Made by a program: the position numbers and the translations under genes. Under the pieces are notes generated by a model. That model saw only the letters and a program-made list of their open reading frames with translations. It ran no database searches and was not told where the DNA came from. Of a DNA stretch of 64,000 nucleotides, positions 44,701 to 53,625 are shown in pieces. The DNA comes from Allomuricauda sp. M10 (GTDB lineage: Bacteria > Bacteroidota > Bacteroidia > Flavobacteriales > Flavobacteriaceae): the NCBI RefSeq assembly GCF_020782875.1, contig NZ_JAJGBN010000006.1, forward strand, positions 1 to 64,000. Reading direction: 5' to 3'. Every line of letters begins with the position of its first letter. The stretch's first letter is position 1.

Positions 44701-45318
44701 CACTTCCACCTCTTTTTCTTGGGCACCACGGATATCTACCTGTTTGATTTCCTGCAATCCTTCGATCTCATCCTCTAGATATTCCCCGAACTCCTTGAGT
44801 TTGTCCACGGGATAATCCCCGGAGATGTTGATGTTGAGAATGGGCATTTCTTCCGAAAGACTAAGGTCAAAAACATTGGGTTCTACCTTTGCATCATTAA
44901 AGGTAGGCCAGTCTTCACCCGCGGTCTTGGAATCCACTTCATCCTTCACTTTTTGAAGGGCCCCTTCCACCGAAATGTTCTCATCGAACTCTACAATGAT
45001 CATGGAATAATCTTCCTGCGAGGTTGAGGTAATTTCAACCACATTGCTCACAGTTTTCAGTTCATCCTCCAAGGGATCCGTTATCAATTTTTCAATATCC
45101 TCGGCGGTATTACCAGGATAAAGGGAGCTGATATATATTTTGGTTTCCTTGACTTCCGGGAAGCTTTCCCTGGGCATACTGAAATATGCCATGGCGCCAA
45201 GGATAAGGATCACCACGATCAACACATACATGGTGGTTTGGTTATCGATGGCCCAAGAGGACAAACCGAACTCCTTATCTACTTGCTTTTTTTGTTTGCT
45301 CATATTTTTTTTGGTCAT
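41797..45318 (-). CDS. RND family efflux transporter permease
   Basis: Inner-membrane proton-driven drug or metal pump, 1173 residues, with the usual twelve helices and two large periplasmic loops. The N-terminal helix with MPRESFPEV, the TM4 stretch with GLGMLVDNGIVVVENV and the second-half equivalent GIVVNNGVVLLDY are diagnostic. It is last in a TetR-TolC-adaptor-pump operon. A second ATG at 45303 could also be the start. The substrate cannot be told; the sequence is closer to the multidrug (HAE) than the heavy-metal group. Confidence 0.92.
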   Translation of the reverse strand: MTKKNMSKQKKQVDKEFGLSSWAIDNQTTMYVLIVVILILGAMAYFSMPRESFPEVKETKIYISSLYPGNTAEDIEKLITDPLEDELKTVSNVVEITSTSQEDYSMIIVEFDENISVEGALQKVKDEVDSKTAGEDWPTFNDAKVEPNVFDLSLSEEMPILNINISGDYPVDKLKEFGEYLEDEIEGLQEIKQVDIRGAQEKEVEVAVDIYKMMAAKVSFNDVIGAISNENMTMSAGNLIASGQRRTIRIVGEIDQPKDLENFVVKSENGNPIYLKDIAKVTFKDEDKTTYAREFGEPVVMLDVKKRSGKNMVAAVDQIKVIVEDAKKNIFPQDLKITIANDQSTQTIGQVDDLVNNIIFGIILVVGVLMFFLGFKNALFVGFAIPMSMFMSLMILNALGYTMNTMILFGLIMGLGMLVDNGIVVVENVYRLMDEEGMSRIDAAKKGIGEIAFPIIISTLTTVAAFVPLGLWPGIMGQFMMYFPITLSVVLGSSLFVAIFFNSVLVSRYMTTEDKEMPLKQIIRITSIVAAIGLLIIFFGGSYRGLGSVMVLTAIMLWAYRFFLRGWANGFQEKILPKWENLYERTLRYTLAGKKPVLIAITTLVLLLISFVGFGISVGSQRTKVEFFPDNKPNQIIVYIEYPEGTDIAKTNKITKEIEHKVYGIINSEAYMHGDYNFMTESAVSQVGEGAGNPQTDGGSAAEMPHRGKITATMREFKYREGADSNELLRKVQEALKDIYPGVAISVEKDAVGPPVGYPINIELEGDDYTQLINTAEEMRNFINTKNIPGIDELKIDVNKSKPSMLVAVDRKKAGELGVATGQVGQQLRSSVFGSKAGIYKENGEDYDIYVRFNEQDRYNTSALFNQRITFRDPSSGQIKEVPVSAVTKQVNSTGFNAIKHRDVRRVVTVYSALAPGFTDAGAIVGKIQEEMNDFENLPPGIKIDYTGQIEEQNKQMAFLMGAFFTGLGLIFFILIFQFNSISKPGIIMLAIFLSLIGVFGGLVATGSAFVIMMTMMGIISLAGIVVNNGVVLLDYTQLLIDRRKDKLDMDEDELLEMEDFTEIVVRGGKARLRPVLLTAITTILGLIPLATGFNINFFTLMSEFNPNIYFGGDNVIFWGPLAWTVIYGLFVATFLTLVVVPILFSLVYRLKIRIRKRKLAREESKAVDVTTA

Positions 45319-45349
45319 TTAGTCTATGGTTGATAGACGTTGGATCCTA

Positions 45350-46525
45350 TTATTGGATGTTTTTGATCTTTACTTTTTGTCCCTCTTTCACGCTTCGGGC
45401 GCCTTCATCAATAATGGCATCACCACTGTTGATCCCGGATAGCACTTCCACAAAATCCCCTTGGGTTTTACCCGTGGTGATCACCACTTTTTTGGCCACT
45501 GGGTCATTTTCAATGGAATCAGCGGCGACCAAGTACACATACTGTTCCCCATCTGCATTTTCTGAAAGGATACTCTGCGGGATAAGAATGGCATCTTCGC
45601 TGGTATAGTCGTTGATCATTACCCTTGCCGTAAGGTTCGGTTTGATCTTGCCATCATGGCTAGGCACTGGAATTTCTGCAGTGAACGAGCGGTTGCTCGG
45701 ATTGATGAAGTTTCCGGTTTCCCTAATTTTTGTGGCAACACTGTCACCCAACACCGGGAAGAATACTTTCACATCTTTTCCGGGAGTTACATTGGGTAAG
45801 TGGCTTTCAGGAACTTCTACTTCAACATACATATTGGAAAGGTTCACGATTCGGAATACCTCCGATCCTGCACCTGGCGCGATTACGGTTCCCTGATCTT
45901 TGATCACATCATCAATGATTCCGGCAAACGGAGCCCTGATGGTAGATTTGGCCACTTGGCTTTCCATTTGTTTCACGGCACTTTGTTGGGCCTCATATGT
46001 AGTTTTGGCCTGTAGGTACTGTATTTCGGAACCGATGTTCTGTTCCCAAAGTCTTTTTTGGCGTTCAAATGTGGTCTTGCTCAATTCCGCCTGGGTCCTG
46101 AGTTGGGCCAATTGACTGGATAGACCACCATCGTCTATGCTGGCCAAAATCTGACCTTTGGCCACTTTTTGGCCTTCTTTTACATAGACATGGTTCAGGG
46201 TACCGGCCATTTCTGGATAGATGAGTACGTTCTGTTTGGTCATCACATCCCCTTGAAGTTCCAAATAGTGATCGAACTTTTTGGGTTGTACTTGAATGGT
46301 GGTTACCAAAGGTAATTTGGCGGAATCGTCCAACAACGCGATGACGGAATCCAAGGAATTCAGCTGCATTTCCAGAGCTTTGTGCTCTTTGGAAATTTCC
46401 ACATGCTTGGCACGGATGGCTTCAATGTCGTTGCTTGCGATGACTTTCTCCAAAGATTTGGTACTTGTGCCGCCACATGAAGCCAGGACCGCTGCAGTTA
46501 GTGTTATATATATAGTTTTTTTCAT
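45350..46525 (-). CDS. RND efflux periplasmic adaptor lipoprotein
   Basis: Membrane fusion protein linking pump and outer-membrane channel, 391 residues. Signal peptide with lipobox (AAVLASC), a coiled-coil hairpin (about 120-200) and lipoyl/beta-barrel domains on each side (YPEMAGTLNHVYVKEGQKVAKGQ). The ATG at 46525 begins the signal peptide. An ATG at 46552 overlaps the TolC stop by four bases (ATGA) and would add nine residues, so coupling to TolC is likely whichever is used. Confidence 0.9.
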   Translation of the reverse strand: MKKTIYITLTAAVLASCGGTSTKSLEKVIASNDIEAIRAKHVEISKEHKALEMQLNSLDSVIALLDDSAKLPLVTTIQVQPKKFDHYLELQGDVMTKQNVLIYPEMAGTLNHVYVKEGQKVAKGQILASIDDGGLSSQLAQLRTQAELSKTTFERQKRLWEQNIGSEIQYLQAKTTYEAQQSAVKQMESQVAKSTIRAPFAGIIDDVIKDQGTVIAPGAGSEVFRIVNLSNMYVEVEVPESHLPNVTPGKDVKVFFPVLGDSVATKIRETGNFINPSNRSFTAEIPVPSHDGKIKPNLTARVMINDYTSEDAILIPQSILSENADGEQYVYLVAADSIENDPVAKKVVITTGKTQGDFVEVLSGINSGDAIIDEGARSVKEGQKVKIKNIQ

Positions 46526-46548
46526 GATGGAATGGTTTTCTTTTGTGA

Positions 46549-47880
46549 TCATTTGTTTAATATGGTTTCCAGTTCGGTTTTCTTGTTGATGACATCTACC
46601 ATGGATTGTAGATATTCTTGTTGACTGGTGTACAACTGTGTTTGGGCCTGTCTTAGGTCAAAGCTGGTGGCAAGACCTTCGGCATATTTAATTTGGTTTT
46701 TCTTTTCGATACGTTCTGCCAGTTCCAAATTTTCCTTGAAAGTACCGTACTGCTCAATGGCAAGGATGTAATCGCTCTTGGCACTTTCCAATTGAAGTCT
46801 GATCTGGGCCTGAGCCTCTGTAAATTGCGTTTTGGCCTTGTCCAGCGCAATTTTGGCTCGTTGGGTGCTGGCACTTCTCTTGAATGAACTAAAAATGGGG
46901 ATGTTCAGGTCTACTCCCAAAATAGAGGAACCGAACCATTGTTGTCCACTGTTCAAGAAAGAGAAATCGTTGCTGAAAGAGTTGCCGCCGTAATTTACAA
47001 ACGCATTCAAAGTGGGCAGGGCATAGCTTTTTGCCAATTTTAGTTCAAGGGCTCTTTGCTCGTTCAGGTTCAAGGCCATTTTGTAGTCCACATTGTTTTC
47101 AATGGTGAATTCACTGTCCAACAGACCAAGGTCTATTTGACGTTGGGTAAGATCATCCAAGTTTTCGGTCAAAACAGTGGGCGTTTCAATAGGCAATCCC
47201 AAAACCAAATTGAGCATCTGAAGCGTTATCAGTTCCAAACGCTTGGCATTCTTCAATTGGTTGTCCACTGAGGAAAGCGTAATCTGCAATTGGTCCACAC
47301 TTTCCTCGTCCCCCAGACCGTTCTCGTAAATGCGTTTGGTCTCATAAAGGTTCTTTTCCAAAGTGGCTTTGTTCCTTTCGGAAATCTGCACACTTTCCTG
47401 GGCCAATAAGACATTGCCGTAGGCTTCCACCACGGATTTTCGCACCTCTAACTCGGTTTTCTCCATGCTGTTCTGGCTGTATTCCAAAAATGTTTTGGTT
47501 GCCTGTACCCCAACAATGTATGATCCATCGAAGATTTGTTGTCTTAAAGTGGCTGTGGCTGTCATGGATTGCTTTTGACCAAATACCACTTCTTGATAGG
47601 TGCCCGGTTCACCCCCGAAAAATTCCGCGGGAATCTGGGATACCGGTTGCTTCAATTGGTTCTGATAGCTGACCGCTCCAGTGATCTGGGGTAGGCCCGT
47701 GGCAATGGTTTCCCATTTCTGTTTTTGGGCATCCACAAGGTCGCGTGAGGCATTGATGGCGCTATAGTTGTGCTCTAGGGCGTAGGCTATGGCACCATCC
47801 AAACTGAAGCTTGGTATGGTATCCTGGGACGAAGCCAACCAGGGCAATAGTAACATTAGACTGATTAGGGTTGTTCGCAT
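46549..47880 (-). CDS. TolC family outer membrane protein
   Basis: Outer-membrane efflux channel, 443 residues, with a signal peptide (to about WLASSQ) and two repeated OEP helical halves. It is second in the operon: its ATG directly abuts the stop of the TetR gene, and its stop overlaps the adaptor's upstream ATG. It exports the cargo of the RND pump across the outer membrane. Confidence 0.92.
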   Translation of the reverse strand: MRTTLISLMLLLPWLASSQDTIPSFSLDGAIAYALEHNYSAINASRDLVDAQKQKWETIATGLPQITGAVSYQNQLKQPVSQIPAEFFGGEPGTYQEVVFGQKQSMTATATLRQQIFDGSYIVGVQATKTFLEYSQNSMEKTELEVRKSVVEAYGNVLLAQESVQISERNKATLEKNLYETKRIYENGLGDEESVDQLQITLSSVDNQLKNAKRLELITLQMLNLVLGLPIETPTVLTENLDDLTQRQIDLGLLDSEFTIENNVDYKMALNLNEQRALELKLAKSYALPTLNAFVNYGGNSFSNDFSFLNSGQQWFGSSILGVDLNIPIFSSFKRSASTQRAKIALDKAKTQFTEAQAQIRLQLESAKSDYILAIEQYGTFKENLELAERIEKKNQIKYAEGLATSFDLRQAQTQLYTSQQEYLQSMVDVINKKTELETILNK

Positions 47881-48486
47881 TTATTCTTGGTTTGAATTGA
47901 TGATTGAGTTTAGTATTTTCCTACCCTTTGGGGTTACAATGCCCCTAAGGTGATATTCGAGATAATAATCCAGTAACTGGGCCTTGCTGAAAATTTCCGT
48001 TGGGAAAATGCTATTGTCCTTGATGCTCATGACGCCAGAAAAATAAATGCGCGACACAAATTCCACATCCAGGTTTTCACGGTAAATGCCCATTTCGATT
48101 CCCCTCTTCACGTTTTCGGCCACACAGCGGTGTGTACATTCAAACTGTATTTCCTTCAACGCTCCATGGATCTTCGGATAATATTTCTGCAATTGGTACA
48201 ATGGTGATGATTTTTCATCTTTCAGATGTACCATTACAAACCTTTTGATTTCATAAAGTTCCTCAATCGGATTTTTTTCAAGCGCAATGATGTTATCAAT
48301 GCCACAAGTGATCAATTCCGACATGGACATGGTTGTTGCCTGGACCAATTCGGTTTTATTTCGGAAATGGGAATAAATGGTTTTTTTGGAAATCCCCATT
48401 TCATTGGCCAAATCGTCCATGGTAACACTCTTGAAACCAAGGTTCAAGAACATTTCAGCTGCTTTTTGTATGATCTTCTCCCTCAT
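47881..48486 (-). CDS. TetR/AcrR family transcriptional regulator
   Basis: A 201-residue regulator with an N-terminal helix-turn-helix (MDDLANEMGISKKTIYSHF, residues about 24-42) and a C-terminal ligand-binding domain. It heads the efflux operon, so it probably represses its own promoter until a pump substrate binds. The frame opens earlier at 48525, but the ATG at 48486 gives the normal TetR N-terminus (REKIIQKAAEMFL). A large inverted repeat starts 17 bases upstream of this ATG. Confidence 0.92.
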   Translation of the reverse strand: MREKIIQKAAEMFLNLGFKSVTMDDLANEMGISKKTIYSHFRNKTELVQATTMSMSELITCGIDNIIALEKNPIEELYEIKRFVMVHLKDEKSSPLYQLQKYYPKIHGALKEIQFECTHRCVAENVKRGIEMGIYRENLDVEFVSRIYFSGVMSIKDNSIFPTEIFSKAQLLDYYLEYHLRGIVTPKGRKILNSIINSNQE

Positions 48487-48502
48487 AATGAGCGGCAAAT
48501 GT

Positions 48503-48542
48503 AACCACGGAAACTTTAAAAACAAAAAAAGTTTCCGTGGTT
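48503..48542. promoter_or_regulatory. Long inverted-repeat operator of the efflux operon
   Basis: Two 15-base arms (48503-48517 AACCACGGAAACTTT and 48528-48542) are perfect inverted copies around a 10-base A-rich spacer. The repeat sits 17-56 bases upstream of the TetR start, where the promoter should be. It is the natural candidate for the TetR binding site that controls the TetR-TolC-adaptor-RND operon. It could instead form a hairpin in the leader. Confidence 0.65.
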
Positions 48543-48706
48543 TTACATTTTTTTAACGAGGGCTTAAATGTTTGGTTTAATTGGATTTGTTCAATACCAA
48601 TTGGGGAACTAGGTCTTCCGACCTGGTCAAATTCACGCCCAAATTGCCCAAACTCCAATAAAAAGGCCTGTACCTATGGAGGTATCTTTCCTTTAAAATG
48701 TTCTTT

Positions 48707-49129
48707 TTACTCTGTATCATGATTTTCGTTTTTGATTCGTTCCACATAAGACTTAAAGGCTTGTTGCCCTTCTTCTTTCCAAAATTGGTCGTAATGCTGC
48801 CACTCTTTAAAATCCCTACGCATAGTTCCACATCGGTTTGACGCATTAAACCTTCTTTTGTGACGAGGTCCGCCACCTTTTTTTCCACCACCGCCAAATC
48901 CGAAGAGGAGCTTGGCAAGGACAAAGATGCCGATTGCCTGCCAAAAGGTTATGGTGCCCAGTCCGAAAATATCGGGCATCAACCAGTTCCATAACTGCAT
49001 GAGCACGTAGTTGGCCAAAAGGAAGAGAATTCCCCCAAATACGATCATGGCGATTACCTTGACCACTTTTTTTACATAATGGCCCATATTTCTTTCCATA
49101 TTTCTTTCAAATTCGTTTTTACGTTCCAT
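48707..49129 (-). CDS. Membrane protein encoded with the ECF sigma factor
   Basis: A 140-residue protein. The N-terminus is basic, two hydrophobic segments (about 21-45 and 58-80) follow, then a Gly/Lys-rich linker and a charged C-terminal part with Trp/Tyr motifs (DFKEWQHYDQFWKEEG). It overlaps the sigma factor gene by 11 bases, as anti-sigma factor genes often do, but I see no zinc-binding anti-sigma motif. It may be a membrane partner that holds or senses for the sigma factor, which is inference from position. Confidence 0.78.
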   Translation of the reverse strand: MERKNEFERNMERNMGHYVKKVVKVIAMIVFGGILFLLANYVLMQLWNWLMPDIFGLGTITFWQAIGIFVLAKLLFGFGGGGKKGGGPRHKRRFNASNRCGTMRRDFKEWQHYDQFWKEEGQQAFKSYVERIKNENHDTE

Positions 49130-49667
49130 AATTAAACTCTTTTAAGTTTTCCAATATTTTTGATAATTCCGACATGGCCCGGTGCCTTCTGGACATCAAT
49201 GTTCCAGGGGATATTCCGGTCTGTTCGGCTATTTCTTTATAGGTATATCCTTCAAAATCCACAGCTATGATGATGTCCCTGTAGGCAGGCTTCAGGTCGG
49301 CAACTGCATTTTTTAGGGCCGTTTCCATTTCCAGGGAATAACTGTTGTCCGCATCGCCATAGAACAGTTCCGCAAATTCTTGCCACTGTTTGTCGATTTC
49401 GTCGCTGGGGAGCTTTCTTTCCTTTTTCCCCCGCATAATATCAATGATCCTGTTTCGTATGGCGTTGTACACAAATCCCCCAACGTTGGTAATGGGAATG
49501 GCATCATCCGGCCGCGAAAAAATCCGAAGGGCAACATCCTGCACAATATCCTCGGCATCCCGCTCCGAGGTATCCCGGATCTTGGACTGCACATATGATC
49601 TCAACGATCCATACTCGTCGTTGAAAAAAGTAGTGAGGTTATTATGGTTTTCCGTTTTGGCTGCCAT
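49119..49667 (-). CDS. ECF-family RNA polymerase sigma factor
   Basis: A 182-residue group IV sigma factor. Region 2 (about 30-85) has the core-binding stretch AEDIVQDVALRIF, and region 4 (about 120-175) has the helix-turn-helix YKEIAEQTGISPGTLMSRRHRAMSEL. It is the first gene of a two-gene unit with a membrane protein. A -7 element (49716-49723) lies about 50 bases upstream. The regulon is unknown. Confidence 0.92.
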   Translation of the reverse strand: MAAKTENHNNLTTFFNDEYGSLRSYVQSKIRDTSERDAEDIVQDVALRIFSRPDDAIPITNVGGFVYNAIRNRIIDIMRGKKERKLPSDEIDKQWQEFAELFYGDADNSYSLEMETALKNAVADLKPAYRDIIIAVDFEGYTYKEIAEQTGISPGTLMSRRHRAMSELSKILENLKEFNYGT

Positions 49668-49715
49668 TGATCAATTGGACTGGTTGCTGTCTTCAACTAT
49701 AGAGACGAAGGATTT

Positions 49716-49723
49716 CAAATCTA
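49716..49723 (-). promoter_or_regulatory. -7 element for the sigma factor operon
   Basis: Read on the minus strand this is TAGATTTG, matching TAnnTTTG. It is 48 bases upstream of the ATG at 49667. A CAAA box (TTTG on the minus strand) lies 14 bases further up, closer than the usual spacing. Confidence 0.4.
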
Positions 49724-49845
49724 TTGCATTTTTGGAGCAAAATTTTTTTAAGGGATGCTGTTTTCAGCTTTAGGATGCTTACAAACGCGAAGTATTCATT
49801 AGGGTCGCCGCCATTTTTTGATTTTTTGCATGTATTTTTGACGCT

Positions 49846-50829
49846 ATGGCAAAAACTGAATTCATCGACAGGTACAAAGGACCATTTTTGGCCCATTTAG
49901 AAAAAAGGTCGCAGTTTACCGAACCGAAAAACCTTTACGATCCGGTTCATTATATTTTAGGATTGGGTGGAAAACGACTTAGGCCCATTTTAACGTTAAT
50001 GACCACGGAACTTTTTGGCGGGAAGGTGGAAGAAGCCCTGGATGCCGCATTGGCCATTGAAATGTTCCACAATTTTTCCCTGGTGCATGATGATATTATG
50101 GATGATGCCCCTTTGCGCCGCGGAAAGGTTACCGTGCATGAAAGATGGGACATCAATACCGGAATTTTATCGGGAGATGCCATGTTGATCCTTTCCTATC
50201 AATTTTTTGAAAGTTACCCTAAGGAAATGTTCATGGAACTCACCAAGCTTTTTAGCAAAACTGCCATCGAAGTTTGTGAGGGCCAACAATACGATGTGGA
50301 TTTTGAGACGAGGGACGATGTCACCATCCCCGAATATCTTAAAATGATAGAATACAAGACCTCGGTATTGGTGGCGGCTGCCATGAAAATGGGGGCGATC
50401 ATTGCCAAGGCCCCGGAAAAGGAAGCAACTGCTATTTACGAATTCGGTCGTAACCTAGGGATTGCCTTTCAGTTGCAGGATGATTATTTGGATGCCTTTG
50501 GAGATCCCGAGACTTTTGGAAAACAGGTTGGAGGGGACATTATGGAGAACAAAAAGACCTTTTTGTATTTGCGCTCTTTGGAAAGGGCAACCCAACAAGA
50601 TCGGGAAAGCCTGTTGCATCTGTATTCCATTAAACCCGAAGACCCGACCACCAAGGTGCAGGCCGTAAAATCGATTTTTATGGAAAGTGGGGCGGTTGAG
50701 GATGCCAAAAGCGAAATTGAATCTTACACGCAAAAAGCTTACAAAACTTTGGATGAACTGAATTTGCCAGAAGCAAGCAAACAAATTTTAAGGCAATTTG
50801 GGGAAAGCTTGATGCAACGTACCGTTTAA
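49846..50829 (+). CDS. Polyprenyl synthetase family protein
   Basis: Trans-isoprenyl diphosphate synthase, 327 residues, that extends allylic diphosphates with isopentenyl diphosphate. Both aspartate-rich motifs are intact: DDIMDD near residue 85 and DDYLD near 212. Product length (geranylgeranyl or longer) cannot be judged safely, but in this position it could supply carotenoid precursors or quinone chains. The last four bases TTAA are shared with the stop of the convergent lycopene cyclase gene. Confidence 0.92.
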   Translation: MAKTEFIDRYKGPFLAHLEKRSQFTEPKNLYDPVHYILGLGGKRLRPILTLMTTELFGGKVEEALDAALAIEMFHNFSLVHDDIMDDAPLRRGKVTVHERWDINTGILSGDAMLILSYQFFESYPKEMFMELTKLFSKTAIEVCEGQQYDVDFETRDDVTIPEYLKMIEYKTSVLVAAAMKMGAIIAKAPEKEATAIYEFGRNLGIAFQLQDDYLDAFGDPETFGKQVGGDIMENKKTFLYLRSLERATQQDRESLLHLYSIKPEDPTTKVQAVKSIFMESGAVEDAKSEIESYTQKAYKTLDELNLPEASKQILRQFGESLMQRTV

Positions 50830-51968
50830 AAAATCCGGTTGACCAATGCTTTGATGAAGGGCATCGGTTTTGGCGCCATTACAATCTGCAGTTCTTCCCA
50901 TAGATTGGTTTCATTAGCCAAAAATTTCAGGATCAGAGATGCTTTTCTTTGTTTGAAAAGAGAGGTAAAAATGGACGCTCCCAAATGATTGTTTTTGTAC
51001 AGAATGTCCAACAAAAGCATATCGTAAAACCCAAACCTGCTTTTTTGATGGAATTTAGAAAGTGGCTTTTCCATTTTCAAATGCTCCACCAATTTTATAA
51101 TCTGTTTACTCGTGTTTAAAAAGGTAAAACCGGTACTGGATTTGGCCCATCCGCCTGCAATTCCGATATGAAAAATCCGATTGGTATTTTTTTGATGAAA
51201 AGGATAGCAGGTCATTGGAATGGTTCCGAATTCCTTTTCCTGAATAGTATAAGTAGTGTCTGGAAACTGCTCTTCGATATAATTTTTGATGGCTTCTTCA
51301 TACGCTTCTTTTTCCAGAAGATGTTCTGAAAACAAGGTATATTCCACCAATGCTTTGGTTTCTGAAAAGGGAAGTACGTACATAAACCGGGTATTGCCGT
51401 TTTGGGGAATGGAAAAGTCCATAAAAGTGGCCGTGTCCGATTTAAAAACCGAACGGTTGGTTTTTATTGTCCATCCCAAGAAGTGTTGCTGCAGTAGGGG
51501 ATACTTTTTTTGTTGGGTAACTTCTTCCTTGTCGTAAAGACTTGAAAAAACATAATCACCAATATAGTTTGAGTGTTCCGTGGTGACGATGACTCGACCA
51601 TTTTCCTCATTAATGTACTGTACTGCTTCCTGATTCCAAGTGATATTGGGATATGCTTTTATCTTGGGAACGAAGTGCTGGTAAAAATCAATCCCTCGAA
51701 CCATTTTGTAAGTGTACGGGGCAATAGATGTTTGTAATTCCAGATCTTTCCCTGCAATATGAATTTGGTCCCATGATTGGTGTATCAAAAAATCAAACTG
51801 ACCCTCTCCTTTTTCCCAAAAACACCAAGTACGGTCGTTCTGGTTTTTAGGTTCTTTTTCCAATATTAAAATGGATTTATTGGAAAAGAAAGCATCACTT
51901 CCCATGGCATCGGCCAATAAAAGTCCAGCTGCACCGGCACCCACTATAATGTAGTCGAATTGGGTCAT
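50826..51968 (-). CDS. crtY: Lycopene beta-cyclase family protein
   Basis: FAD-dependent carotenoid cyclase, 380 residues, expected to turn lycopene into beta-carotene on the way to zeaxanthin, the yellow pigment of this group. The dinucleotide motif GAGAAGLLLA is at the N-terminus and the family stretch RTWCFWEKG follows. The frame opens with a GTG at 51983, but the ATG at 51968 (MTQFDYIIVGAG) is the better start. The other crt genes are not in the window. Confidence 0.9.
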   Translation of the reverse strand: MTQFDYIIVGAGAAGLLLADAMGSDAFFSNKSILILEKEPKNQNDRTWCFWEKGEGQFDFLIHQSWDQIHIAGKDLELQTSIAPYTYKMVRGIDFYQHFVPKIKAYPNITWNQEAVQYINEENGRVIVTTEHSNYIGDYVFSSLYDKEEVTQQKKYPLLQQHFLGWTIKTNRSVFKSDTATFMDFSIPQNGNTRFMYVLPFSETKALVEYTLFSEHLLEKEAYEEAIKNYIEEQFPDTTYTIQEKEFGTIPMTCYPFHQKNTNRIFHIGIAGGWAKSSTGFTFLNTSKQIIKLVEHLKMEKPLSKFHQKSRFGFYDMLLLDILYKNNHLGASIFTSLFKQRKASLILKFLANETNLWEELQIVMAPKPMPFIKALVNRIF

Positions 51969-52017
51969 GGCGTAAAAATACACATTGAAAGCCGTAGTTG
52001 GGGATCAAGTTTTGGAA

Positions 52018-53622
52018 CTATCCTACTTGACCCAATAAAATGTAAACTGCTAGGGTGGCCACCACCAAAAATATGCTGAAACCTTTGGCATATTTCCATT
52101 GGGTAACATCCACCACACCAATGTTTGTAATGCTGAAGGAATTGGTCCTTGGATAGAATTTTGAGACCAAAAGCATGACGATAATATTGAGAACAAATTC
52201 AATGCCCCAAATATGGACGTAGTGCATATCTACCTGCCAGATAAAATTGGTGAACACATAGAAGAACAATCCAAACACCAACCCCACTTTGGCCGCTTTG
52301 GCGGATACCTTGGGTAAAAAGAAGCCAGCCAAGATAACGGTTGCCATCGGGATGAAGAATATGCCGTTCAGCTGCTGTAACAATTGGTAGAGTCCTCTGG
52401 GAGCATGGGCAATAAAAGGTGCAATCCCGATGGCAAACAAGGCCAACAATGCCGAGGTTGATTTACCGATCTTGACCAATCTATTTTCGTTCGCATTTTT
52501 ATTGATATAACGCTTGTAAATACCCAAACTGAAAATGGTAGCTGCACTGTTCAACGCACTGTTGAAAGTACTCAAAATGGCTCCCATCAAAACGGCAACA
52601 AAAAAACCGGTCATCCAAAAGGGTAATACTTGTTTCACTAAACTGGGGTAGACCAATTCCTTCTTATCGTAAAACGTATCGTTGAAATAATAAAAGGCAA
52701 TGATGCCGGGGAGAACAATGATCAAAGGAATCAAAATCTTCAAAAGACCTGCATACAACAATCCTTTTTGAGCTTCCTTCAAGCTTACGGCACCTAACAC
52801 CCGTTGGATGATGGATTGGTGCATGGTCCAAAAATACAATTGGTTGATGATCAATCCCGTAAACAATACGCCAAAGGGCATGATGGCATCCCTGGAGCCT
52901 GGACCCACAGAAACTTCATCACTGACCACATTGAATTTCTCTGGAGCTTTTTCAAAAACCAATCGGAGTCCTTCCAGAATATTGCCATCCCCAATGTTCC
53001 ACAAAGCCAATAACGGAATGGAAATTCCGGCTATCAACAGTCCAAAACCGTTGATGGTATCGGTATAAGCGACCATTTTCAATCCACCAAAAATGGCATA
53101 AACGGCACCGATGAACCCCACTACAATTACGGTTAACCAAAGGCCTTCGGTCTGGGTGATGCCCAACAACCCGGAAATATCAAAAATCTGCTCAATGCTT
53201 ATGGCCCCCGAGTACAACACAATGGGCAAAAGAGTGGATACAAAGGAAATGATAAGCAAAAAGGCAATAATGGTCCTGGTCAATCCATCAAAACGCTTTT
53301 CCAGAAACTCTGGGATGGTGGTGAGACCCATTTGTAGATAGCGAGGCGCAAAATACAGGGCCGCGGCCACCAAGGCCAAAGCGGAGGTCACTTCCCATGC
53401 TACAATAATGGCACCGTGTTTATAGGCATCGCCGTTCATGCCCACCAAATGTTCGGTGGAAATATTGGTCAACAATAGGGAACCAGCGATTACAATACCT
53501 GTCAGACTACGTCCACCCAAAAAATAACCATCCTTGGTGGAAAAGTTGTCCTTCCGTAATTTCCAACTGGAGTACGCGGCAACAAATGCCGTGAACACAA
53601 AAAAACTAATAAATGCTACCAT
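52018..53622 (-). CDS. Sodium/solute symporter (SSS family)
   Basis: A 534-residue SLC5-type Na+-coupled symporter with about 14 helices; the family core GRSLTGIVIAGSLLLTNIS is near the N-terminus. It starts three bases after the inositol oxygenase stop, so the two are an operon. This context makes myo-inositol or a related polyol the most likely substrate. Confidence 0.9.
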   Translation of the reverse strand: MVAFISFFVFTAFVAAYSSWKLRKDNFSTKDGYFLGGRSLTGIVIAGSLLLTNISTEHLVGMNGDAYKHGAIIVAWEVTSALALVAAALYFAPRYLQMGLTTIPEFLEKRFDGLTRTIIAFLLIISFVSTLLPIVLYSGAISIEQIFDISGLLGITQTEGLWLTVIVVGFIGAVYAIFGGLKMVAYTDTINGFGLLIAGISIPLLALWNIGDGNILEGLRLVFEKAPEKFNVVSDEVSVGPGSRDAIMPFGVLFTGLIINQLYFWTMHQSIIQRVLGAVSLKEAQKGLLYAGLLKILIPLIIVLPGIIAFYYFNDTFYDKKELVYPSLVKQVLPFWMTGFFVAVLMGAILSTFNSALNSAATIFSLGIYKRYINKNANENRLVKIGKSTSALLALFAIGIAPFIAHAPRGLYQLLQQLNGIFFIPMATVILAGFFLPKVSAKAAKVGLVFGLFFYVFTNFIWQVDMHYVHIWGIEFVLNIIVMLLVSKFYPRTNSFSITNIGVVDVTQWKYAKGFSIFLVVATLAVYILLGQVG

Positions 53623-53625
53623 CCG

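Noticed and set aside
48577..48720. A 47-codon minus-strand frame overlapping the end of the sigma-partner gene
   Set aside because: It has an ATG close to the upstream stop, but no recognisable features, no terminator and no other support, so it is not listed as a gene.
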